From positions 1 through 32,758 of IMG/VR virus record IMGVR_UViG_3300042445_002627: a stretch of DNA of 32,758 nt. One strand, written 5' to 3'. The position numbers were made by a program, and so were the translations under genes. Shown here one piece after another: positions 26,390-32,758 of the stretch. This DNA is from a virus. The notes below the pieces were generated by a model, which did no database searches, was not told the origin of the DNA, and saw nothing but the letters and a program-made list of their open reading frames with translations. Each line of letters opens with the position of its first letter. Position 1 is the first letter of the stretch.

Positions 26390-27774
26390 TGAGTAAAGGT
26401 GATCAAAGCCGTTTTATGAGTTCTGCTGAGCAGATGCAACAGGAACTGGGTCCAGCATTATGTTTAGCAAAATGGAAACAGGTTAGCTTTCACTTGCCCA
26501 CAGGGCTTAATAACTCGTGCTACCACCCGCCGTTACATCAGATCACTGCAGATGATTTACAACGCACGGGTGGAATACACAACACTGAACACAAAAAACA
26601 ACAACGTATGATGATGATTCGCGGTGAAAAACCCACGGAGTGTCAGTATTGTTGGAATATGGAAAACTTGGACAAACTGAGTGATCGACACTATCGTTCT
26701 GGAGAAGCCTGGGCCGCTGTGGACTTTGAAAAAATTAAAAATAGCATAGGCAACGAAGATGATGTAGTGCCTAGCTATGTAGAAGTCAACTTCAATCACG
26801 CTTGTAACCTAAAGTGCAGTTATTGTTCGCCACAGTTCAGTAGCAGTTGGGGAGAAGAAATGGAACGGCACGGTGCATTTCCTACCAGCAAACCACACAA
26901 CGCACCTGAGCACTTTGTGGGCAATCGTAAACCTATTCCCGTGCGAGAATCTAATCCCTATGTGGATGCATTTTGGGCGTGGTGGCCAACACTATATCCA
27001 GAACTGGTGCACTTTAGAATGACCGGTGGCGAGCCACTTATGGATCGAAACACTTACCGAGTATTTGATTATGTGTTGGCCAATCCCAATCCTAAACTGC
27101 ACTTAAATGTAACATCAAACTTTTCAGTAGACGATCAACTTTTTAAAAAGTATATATCTTATGTAAAGCGGTTGTGTACACCAGACATTGAACACTTTAT
27201 GCAATATGTTAGTTTAGACTCTGGCATAGCACCACAAGCAGAATACATACGTCACGGATTAGACTACAATCGCATGGCCAACAATGTTGAAGAATTCTTA
27301 CGCGATATTCCCAATCGCAATAGTCTGACGTTTATCATTACTATGAACAATTTAACTGTCACTGGTTTGCCTGCACTGTTAAAATGGATTTTGGAATTAA
27401 GAAAAACATATTCAACAACTTATCAACGTGTGTGGTTTGACACTCCTGTACTACGTGAACCTGCTTGGCAAAGTTTACAAATACTTCCAGAAAGTTATGC
27501 ACAACAATTAGAACATGCAAGAGATTTTATGTTAGCTAACATGGTGTCTGATGGCAATCTGTTACACGGATTCAAAGACTATGAAGTACAACGATTAGAA
27601 CGTGACATTGCATGGATGCGTGAAGGACAACACAAAGATAACTTGGTAGCGAAAGCAGATTTTCATCGTTTTTTTGCGGAACATGATCGTAGACGTGGCA
27701 CTGATTTCTCAACAGCTTTTCCAGAAATGCGGTCTTGGTGGGCAGAATGCGAGTATCATGCTCGGCAATTGTAA
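26389..27774 (+). CDS. Radical SAM enzyme with N-terminal Cys-rich domain, divergent type
   Basis: The radical SAM core carries C139-x3-C143-x2-C146 (HACNLKCSYC), which binds the SAM-cleaving [4Fe-4S] cluster, and the SAM-binding MTGGEP (211-216). N-terminal to the core is a cysteine domain reading C25-LAKW, a Gly turn, S-C44-Y-H-P-P-L-H and C85-x2-C88-W. This corresponds in place to the twitch/SPASM-like auxiliary cluster domain of phage radical SAM proteins, but the usual PCC is replaced by SCYHPPLH. A Trp-rich segment (YVDAFWAWWPTLYPEL) follows. The C-terminal part ends with FFAEHDRRRGTDFSTAF, found nearly unchanged in the paralogue at 28878. The start is ATG, with AAGAAGG 6 bp upstream. 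Known relatives act on peptides or sugars; the substrate here is unknown. Length 461. Confidence 0.9.
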   Translation: MSKGDQSRFMSSAEQMQQELGPALCLAKWKQVSFHLPTGLNNSCYHPPLHQITADDLQRTGGIHNTEHKKQQRMMMIRGEKPTECQYCWNMENLDKLSDRHYRSGEAWAAVDFEKIKNSIGNEDDVVPSYVEVNFNHACNLKCSYCSPQFSSSWGEEMERHGAFPTSKPHNAPEHFVGNRKPIPVRESNPYVDAFWAWWPTLYPELVHFRMTGGEPLMDRNTYRVFDYVLANPNPKLHLNVTSNFSVDDQLFKKYISYVKRLCTPDIEHFMQYVSLDSGIAPQAEYIRHGLDYNRMANNVEEFLRDIPNRNSLTFIITMNNLTVTGLPALLKWILELRKTYSTTYQRVWFDTPVLREPAWQSLQILPESYAQQLEHARDFMLANMVSDGNLLHGFKDYEVQRLERDIAWMREGQHKDNLVAKADFHRFFAEHDRRRGTDFSTAFPEMRSWWAECEYHARQL

Positions 27775-28897
27775 ATTTATTATTGACACAATGAGCGAGG
27801 TTTACAGTATAATGAAACCTTACTCGGATGATGAATTCTGGGATTTGGGCCTACACAAAACTCAGCAGAATTCAATCTATCTATTAGGCCGTAAGCAAAT
27901 GGTAGAACACACAGACCGTGTCAGAACAATGACACAGGATCCAACCATAACTGTAATATTTGGCAACAGCGCCGAAGGTTCTAAGACTATACTGGATCAA
28001 TTGCATGTGCTAAAGATTGAGGACCTGGTACTGTCAGGTCAACTATTGTTGCTGACTGGAGGCGAGATGGAATCTCGATATCCATATCTATTGCACGAAC
28101 ATTTTATTACACACATCTTGGACTATGATGAAAACATTCAGGCACAACAACGTACTGATGAAATCTTTGCCAAACACAACAAACCCTACAAATTTTTATT
28201 TCTAAATGGACGAGCAAGATCACATAGAAAATATCTGCTTGAAAGATTTCGACAAATGAATCTGTTGGATCATGCACTTTGGACACTGTTAGATGGCCGT
28301 GGCGGTGGCAGCAGGCATTTTACACTAACAGAACACAGGCAAGATCTATTGGGAAAAACTGCATCTATTAAACACTTGCCTTCAGAATATGAATTTGAAT
28401 CATTCAAAGATAATAGTATTGTGCTCGACTACCCACACAAATTTGCCAAGAACGAACTGTTTGGCAGTAAATGGGGCGAAATTTATTTAGAACCTGCTCC
28501 GTATATTGACACCTACTTTAGTTTGGTAACTGAGACTGTGTTTGAATATCCTTATAGTTTTAGAACAGAAAAAATTGCCAAACCATTGGCCATGGGGCAT
28601 CCGTGGATCTGTGCCACCAGTGTGGGATTTTATCGAGATATACACAAGTTGGGATTTCAAACATTTGGACATGTGATTGATGAAAGTTTTGATTCTATTG
28701 ACAATCATCAAGATCGAATGGAAAGAATAGCAATGATAGTTAATGATTTATGTCAACAAGATCTTGCAAGTTTTCTAAATGAATGCTATAATGTATGTAA
28801 ATACAATCAACACCACCTTGCAGAATTGCGCACACAAACTCGTAAAGAGTTTCCTGACCGTTTCCAACAATTTATCAATGAACGATTTAGATTTTAA
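27758..28897 (+). CDS. Probable glycosyltransferase with GT10-like TEK motif (379 aa)
   Basis: The start is chosen at ATG 27758, which overlaps the previous gene by 17 bp as its neighbours do; an in-frame upstream start at 27674 would overlap by 101 bp, and ATGs at 27791 and 27812 are alternatives. The N-terminal half has strands such as PTITVIFGNSAEG and DLVLSGQLLLLTGGE, then PYKFLFLNGRARSHRKYLLE. The C-terminal half has FSLVTETVFEYPYSFRTEKI, AKPLAMGHPW and GFQTFGHVIDES. T270-E271-K272 followed by KPLAMGHP resembles the TEK...G donor-binding region of GT10 fucosyltransferases and related GT-B enzymes, where the sugar nucleotide is held. That match is by eye. It lies between two radical SAM genes, so its sugar step may precede or follow theirs. 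Confidence 0.72.
   Translation: MLGNCKFIIDTMSEVYSIMKPYSDDEFWDLGLHKTQQNSIYLLGRKQMVEHTDRVRTMTQDPTITVIFGNSAEGSKTILDQLHVLKIEDLVLSGQLLLLTGGEMESRYPYLLHEHFITHILDYDENIQAQQRTDEIFAKHNKPYKFLFLNGRARSHRKYLLERFRQMNLLDHALWTLLDGRGGGSRHFTLTEHRQDLLGKTASIKHLPSEYEFESFKDNSIVLDYPHKFAKNELFGSKWGEIYLEPAPYIDTYFSLVTETVFEYPYSFRTEKIAKPLAMGHPWICATSVGFYRDIHKLGFQTFGHVIDESFDSIDNHQDRMERIAMIVNDLCQQDLASFLNECYNVCKYNQHHLAELRTQTRKEFPDRFQQFINERFRF
27783..27813 (+). promoter_or_regulatory. Possible internal sigma70 promoter with perfect boxes
   Basis: TTGACA (27783-27788) and TATAAT (27808-27813) are both exact consensus but 19 bp apart, two more than ideal. They sit at the boundary between the radical SAM gene and the TEK-motif gene. 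A start downstream would lie inside the latter and miss its ATG choices, so it would feed the genes from 28878 on. Confidence 0.35.
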
Positions 28898-30236
28898 ACA
28901 TGAAATTTTAGACACCAAGAGTGCAAGTTTTTGTGCGGCCAAATGGTACAATGCCACCATATGGTTGGGTTCGGGCCAAACTACCAGTTGCCATCATCCG
29001 CCAGCACACGCAATTGATCTGGCCGCGTTGGCCGCTAATCCTTCTGCGCTACACAATACTGCAAAGAAAAAAGATGATCGTCGGTTAATGATAGAAGGAA
29101 AACGTCCCACAGGTTGTGAATACTGCTGGAAGATCGAAGACATGGGCAAAGACGCAGTGTCAGACCGTGTATACAAAAGTAAAATTTATCCTATAGAGGC
29201 ATTGAATGAAGCACACCAAACCCCACACACAGAAGATGTCAATCTTCGCACACTTGAAATTGCGTTCGATCGCACTTGCCAATTTGCTTGTAGCTATTGT
29301 AACCCTGCTTTCAGTAGCACATGGGTCAATGATATCAAGCGAAGCGGACCTTATGTCGGCCTGGTGTCTGATGGGCGTAACCACTTTACTCATGCTCACG
29401 CTAGCAGTCAACTATACCGGCTTGGTGAAACTAATCCCTATGTTGAAGCGTTTTTTAAATGGTGGGAAACTGACCTTCACCAAACACTCCAAGAACTGAG
29501 AATCACCGGCGGCGAACCGCTAATGAGTGCCGAGACATGGAAATTGATTGACTGGTTTAAAAACAATCCCGGTAGATCGACCACCCGGTTAGCAATTAAT
29601 TCTAATCTTGGTGCAGATGTTGACGTGGATAGATTAATTGAAAGCACTCAAGGATTGGATGTGGAAATTTACACATCCATGGAAGCTGTTGGCGCTGCCG
29701 CTGAATATATTCGAGATGGACTAGATTATCCTGCTTGGGAAAAAAATGTAGTTAAATTACTAGACAGTCATGTGGGTGCAGTACACATAATGGCCACCAT
29801 TAATGCATTGTGCTTGACAACGTTGCCAATGCTTCTGCATTACGTAGTACAACTTAAATCAAAGTATGGTCGTGAACGTGTTAACTTTACATTAAATATA
29901 TTGAGATTTCCCAGTTTTCAAAGTCCACTGGTATTGCCCCGGGCATTGCTTACACGTCACATGCTTGACTTATCTAATTTCCTACAGCGATGGAAAGCGG
30001 TTCCTGACATACTGCACGAACACGAGATTAATCACCTACAACGATTAATTGATTATTTAGATGTAGTAAAAACTCCGCATTCAGACGCATTTGATATGCC
30101 TAAGTTACACAATGATTTTAAGCAGTTTTACACACAGTACGATCAACGTCGCGGAAAAAGTTTTAAAGATACATTTAAAGACAGTTATTCGTTAGACGTA
30201 ACATTATCAACATGGTATGACTCAATACAAATATAA
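28878..30236 (+). CDS. Radical SAM enzyme with N-terminal Cys-rich domain, divergent type (second copy)
   Basis: The start is ATG 28878, overlapping the previous gene by 20 bp; an earlier in-frame ATG at 28779 would overlap by 119 bp and adds a poorly conserved segment. The 452-residue protein matches the one at 26389 in order: C19-AAKW, G-S-G-Q-T-T-S-C38-H-H-P-P-A-H, C80-E-Y-C83-W, the core C134-x3-C138-x2-C141 (CQFACSYC), then ITGGEPLM (209-216). Near the end, FYTQYDQRRGKSFKDTF parallels HDRRRGTDFSTAF of the first copy. The two are ancient paralogues with the same SC[YH]HPPxH signature. Function: radical SAM chemistry with probable second cluster; substrate unknown. It overlaps the next gene by 20 bp. 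Confidence 0.9.
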   Translation: MNDLDFKHEILDTKSASFCAAKWYNATIWLGSGQTTSCHHPPAHAIDLAALAANPSALHNTAKKKDDRRLMIEGKRPTGCEYCWKIEDMGKDAVSDRVYKSKIYPIEALNEAHQTPHTEDVNLRTLEIAFDRTCQFACSYCNPAFSSTWVNDIKRSGPYVGLVSDGRNHFTHAHASSQLYRLGETNPYVEAFFKWWETDLHQTLQELRITGGEPLMSAETWKLIDWFKNNPGRSTTRLAINSNLGADVDVDRLIESTQGLDVEIYTSMEAVGAAAEYIRDGLDYPAWEKNVVKLLDSHVGAVHIMATINALCLTTLPMLLHYVVQLKSKYGRERVNFTLNILRFPSFQSPLVLPRALLTRHMLDLSNFLQRWKAVPDILHEHEINHLQRLIDYLDVVKTPHSDAFDMPKLHNDFKQFYTQYDQRRGKSFKDTFKDSYSLDVTLSTWYDSIQI

Positions 30237-31500
30237 TTCAACAGATTTAGTACGTCCAACAGAACTTTCAGAACGTGAAGAATTTTTATTAAAAGATTCC
30301 AAAACATTTTGCATCTACCCTTGGATACACTTACACGCATATCCAACAGGCGAAGCATATCCTTGCTGTCATGCCGAAATGGGTGTGGGCCAAATAGGCA
30401 ACTGCAGATCAAACACACTGGCAGAAATTTGGAACAGCTCAGAACAAAAACAACTCAGAGTTGACATGCTGACCGAAACACCTAATCCTACCTGTGGCCG
30501 TTGTTACGAACAGGAAGAATCAGGATTTTTCAGTGGGCGTAAAAGTGCCAACAAGCACCACGGGCATCATGTTAATCGAGTAGATAATACTGATGAAACT
30601 GGGCAGGTTGATCAATTTGAAATGACCTATTGGGATCTGCGGTTTAGCAATCTGTGCAATTTAAGTTGCCGTAGTTGTGGGCATATCTTTAGTTCAAGTT
30701 GGTACAAAGATCAAACAGAATTAGCAGGACCTGCATGGGCAAGCCAGAATAAACCACTTAACTATGCTGGACGTTATGCCACTGACCTGTGGGAACAACT
30801 GATCGAGCATATTGATCACGTGGAGCAAATTTACTTTGCCGGCGGCGAGCCCTTGATGATGGAAGAGCACTACTTAATTCTAGAAGAACTAGAACGTCGT
30901 GGACGCTTTGATGTTAGACTGATATACAACACTAACTTTACACAGACACGCCTTAAAGACCGCACAGTGTTTGATTACTGGCGCAAGTTTGACAGTGTAG
31001 CGGTTGGTGCAAGCCTTGATGCGTCTGGTTCACGCGGTGAGTACATACGCAAGGGAACTGATTGGGCTGTGGTAGAATCTAATCGTCGACAAATGATGGA
31101 AATATGCCCTAGAGTAGACTTTTACATCAGTCCTACTCTCAGCATTATGAACGCATTACATCTGCCAGACTTCCATAGAGACTGGGTAGAGAAAGGCTTA
31201 TTAAAACCTCAGGATCTTAATGTGAACATACTACAAGACCCTGCATATTTGCGAATTGATATCGCACCTGTAGAATACAAACAAAGAATACAATCTAAGT
31301 ATGAGCAACACTTGGAATGGTTGCGTCCATTGGATCAGTTAAATCGCGCCACTGTGGGATTTGAAAGTGCTATTACATTTATGAACAGCACTGACAACAC
31401 ACATTTACTAGATACTTTCTGGCGCAAGACGCACGAGCTTGATAGCCTCAGACGAGAACATGTGCTCGATGTGCTACCAGAATTAAGAGCAATTAAATGA
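30217..31500 (+). CDS. Radical SAM enzyme, canonical N-terminal twitch-type domain
   Basis: This 427-residue protein shows the standard layout of phage twitch-domain radical SAM proteins. First come C32-x2-PWIHLHAYPTGEAYPCC (C50, C51), then EIWNSS, then C93-x2-C96 with YEQEESG, which together form the auxiliary-cluster domain. The core has CNLSCRSC with C147, C151 and C154, followed by FAGGEPLM with GGEP at 209-212. After it are NTNFTQ and a Ser/Asp strand (VAVGASLDASGSRGEYIRKG), which in the family helps bind SAM. Two extra His-rich residues (HHGHH, about 116-120) are visible. The start overlaps the preceding gene by 20 bp and the stop overlaps the next ATG (ATGA). Reaction and substrate are unknown; relatives with such clusters usually modify peptides or sugars. 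Confidence 0.92.
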   Translation: MTQYKYNSTDLVRPTELSEREEFLLKDSKTFCIYPWIHLHAYPTGEAYPCCHAEMGVGQIGNCRSNTLAEIWNSSEQKQLRVDMLTETPNPTCGRCYEQEESGFFSGRKSANKHHGHHVNRVDNTDETGQVDQFEMTYWDLRFSNLCNLSCRSCGHIFSSSWYKDQTELAGPAWASQNKPLNYAGRYATDLWEQLIEHIDHVEQIYFAGGEPLMMEEHYLILEELERRGRFDVRLIYNTNFTQTRLKDRTVFDYWRKFDSVAVGASLDASGSRGEYIRKGTDWAVVESNRRQMMEICPRVDFYISPTLSIMNALHLPDFHRDWVEKGLLKPQDLNVNILQDPAYLRIDIAPVEYKQRIQSKYEQHLEWLRPLDQLNRATVGFESAITFMNSTDNTHLLDTFWRKTHELDSLRREHVLDVLPELRAIK

Positions 31501-32078
31501 CCGGGTTAGCAATAGGATGCAGTCATACCGCGGGAGTAGGAGTTGCTCCACACGAATGCTATGTGTCAGTGTTGTCACGACAGATTGGATTACCGATAAT
31601 AAACTTATCTGAACCGGGTGGCAACTCGTTGCATATCCAAGAACGATTGGTAGATCACTTGCGATACAATCTTCCTGAGTTTGTGATACTGCAATGGCCA
31701 AACATATTCAGACGTACAACCTGGCTAAAAGGTTCTCCAGTCAAAGAAAATATACACAATGCAAGTCAAGTTTTTCATGTCATAATGAAAGCAGGTCCTG
31801 AAAATTTTACCAACCCTTGGCTAATGAATATAATAACATGCAACCGATTATGCAACCTTGCTGGAATACCAACAATAAACATTTTATTAGAAAGTTTAGA
31901 CAGTGATAGTTTAGAAATTCTTCAAAAGCAAGATATTGTTATGCATTGTGATGATAAAACACCAACTCGTACCTGGCTGTTCGACAGTGCAGGGTCTGAT
32001 AACTTGCACCACAGTGCTCGTTGTCATGCACAATGGGCGGAAAGATTAAAAGGATTATTAAATGAATATACCACATGA
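31497..32078 (+). CDS. SGNH/GDSL-like hydrolase (193 aa)
   Basis: The SGNH pattern is visible. Block I is LAIGCSHTAGVG with S9 as likely nucleophile. The Gly of block II is in NLSEPGGNSLHIQE, the Asn of block III is in ILQWPNIFRR, and D168-N-L-H-H172 near the C-terminus is the D-x2-H catalytic pair (H171). Such enzymes remove or transfer acyl groups, for example O-acetyl on glycans or amino-acid esters. The usual GDS is GCS here; the first Asp is not essential in all members. There is no signal peptide, so it works in the cytoplasm. It lies between two radical SAM genes, with ATGA overlap upstream and AAGAG 7 bp before the start. A glycan (de)acetylase-type step fits the operon but is inference. 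Confidence 0.75.
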   Translation: MTGLAIGCSHTAGVGVAPHECYVSVLSRQIGLPIINLSEPGGNSLHIQERLVDHLRYNLPEFVILQWPNIFRRTTWLKGSPVKENIHNASQVFHVIMKAGPENFTNPWLMNIITCNRLCNLAGIPTINILLESLDSDSLEILQKQDIVMHCDDKTPTRTWLFDSAGSDNLHHSARCHAQWAERLKGLLNEYTT

Positions 32079-32758
32079 CACTTTTTGCGTGTTACCCTGG
32101 ATCTCACTGGAAGCTAGTCCTGTTGGCACTGTACGACCATGCTGTTTGGCCATGGACGAAATCACTGACGATGCCGGTGACAAATACAAACTGGCCTCCA
32201 CTGGATTGATTGAAATACAAAACAGCAACTCAATGAAAACTCTGCGTGAAGACTTTCTTGCTGGCAAAAAGCCGCAAAACTGCCGGCGTTGCTGGAACGA
32301 AGAACGTGCAGGCCGTACAAGTAAACGTATGCACACACTAGACAGACTCAATCACATGATTGACACAGATGTTTCCTGGACCACGGATGCTATGCCATTG
32401 ATGTTCCTTGATCTTAAACTAGGCAATATTTGTAATTTAAAATGTCGCATTTGCGGTTCGTGGAGCAGTAGCCAGTTTGCCGCAGAAGAAATCAAATACA
32501 ATCGTGCAGAAGACACTCGTGGTAACTTTGCTTATCAAATGCTGAAGGACGGTGCCTGGCCCAGAGAAAGCGCAGAGTTCTGGACAGACCTAGACCAGCA
32601 CCTGGATAACATACGCTACATTGAGTTTACCGGCGGCGAACCATTTATGATTCGAGAGCATTTCCAACTGTTACAAAAACTAGTAGACACCGGTCGTGCC
32701 AGCCAAGTCGAAATACACTATAATACAAACGGTACACAGTATCCCGAAGAAGGCGAAG
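32062..32758 (+). CDS. Radical SAM enzyme, canonical twitch-type, cut by the window end
   Basis: ATG 32062 is inside the SGNH gene (17-bp overlap) with AGGA at 32051-32054, 7 bp upstream. The frame is open to the last base, so only the first 232 residues are seen. The N-terminal domain has C9-VLPWISLEASP, P-C27-C28, then C74-x2-C77-W-N-E-E. The core cluster is ICNLKCRIC with C124, C128 and C131, and the SAM motif is FTGGEPFM (GGE with E193). It is the same subtype as the enzyme at 30217, but carries an insertion after the second Cys pair (ITDDAGDKYKLASTG). Four such enzymes in tandem make this the most striking feature of the operon. Confidence 0.9.
   Translation, partial: MNIPHDTFCVLPWISLEASPVGTVRPCCLAMDEITDDAGDKYKLASTGLIEIQNSNSMKTLREDFLAGKKPQNCRRCWNEERAGRTSKRMHTLDRLNHMIDTDVSWTTDAMPLMFLDLKLGNICNLKCRICGSWSSSQFAAEEIKYNRAEDTRGNFAYQMLKDGAWPRESAEFWTDLDQHLDNIRYIEFTGGEPFMIREHFQLLQKLVDTGRASQVEIHYNTNGTQYPEEGE

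Noticed and set aside
27674-27757. Upstream start for the TEK-motif gene
   Set aside because: It would overlap the radical SAM gene by 101 bases, while other overlaps in this operon are 20 bases or fewer.
28779-28877. N-terminal extension of the second divergent radical SAM gene
   Set aside because: It would overlap the preceding gene by more than 110 bases and has no counterpart in the paralogue, whose conserved part begins just before C-x-x-KW.
1-32758. tRNA, rRNA, insertion sequence or attachment site
   Set aside because: Non-coding gaps are all 74 bases or shorter, and no cloverleaf, inverted-repeat ends or integrase were seen.

Overview
The window looks like a piece of the late region of a tailed, contractile-tail (T4-like, myovirus-morphology) phage, most similar in style to marine T4-like phages such as those of cyanobacteria or SAR11. 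The reasons are the gene order of a gp25-like then a gp6-like baseplate wedge protein, late-promoter-like octamers of the form NATAAATA, nearly gapless packing, all genes on the + strand, and a run of Gly/Ala/Thr-rich virion proteins. No host, integration, tRNA, CRISPR or transposon signals were seen. The host cannot be fixed from this sequence.

Region 1 (1-22906) is a structural, late-expressed module. It holds the end of a Gly/Ala-rich repetitive protein, a gp25-like and a gp6-like baseplate wedge protein, and one giant gene encoding 4949 residues in the position T4 uses for gp7. Next come a 45-residue mini-gene that resembles the N-terminus of its neighbour, a 206-residue probable virion protein, a 427-residue tail-fibre-like protein with a peptidase-G2-like C-terminus, and a 331-residue virion protein. 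Candidate late promoters precede the gp6-like gene, the mini-gene and the tail-fibre-like gene. The module closes with a clear rho-independent terminator (22928-22955).

Region 2 (22981 to the end) starts with a sigma70-like promoter immediately after, and partly overlapping, that terminator. It continues as one tightly overlapping operon of 12 genes; every start codon lies inside the preceding gene. It encodes three small proteins (one a probable zinc binder), three GT-A-like glycosyltransferase candidates, a protein with a GT10-like TEK motif, four radical SAM enzymes with an N-terminal cysteine-rich (SPASM/twitch-type) domain, and an SGNH-like hydrolase. The radical SAM enzymes fall into two types: two canonical (PWIxL...PCC) and two divergent (AKW...SC[YH]HPPxH). 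The fourth is cut by the window end.

Taken together, region 1 builds the baseplate and fibres. Region 2 looks like an enzymatic pathway for making or modifying a sugar or peptide decoration, either on the virion or on the host surface. That role is inference from gene content; no substrate can be read from the sequence. This radical SAM/glycosyltransferase/SGNH operon is the best candidate for an undescribed system here.
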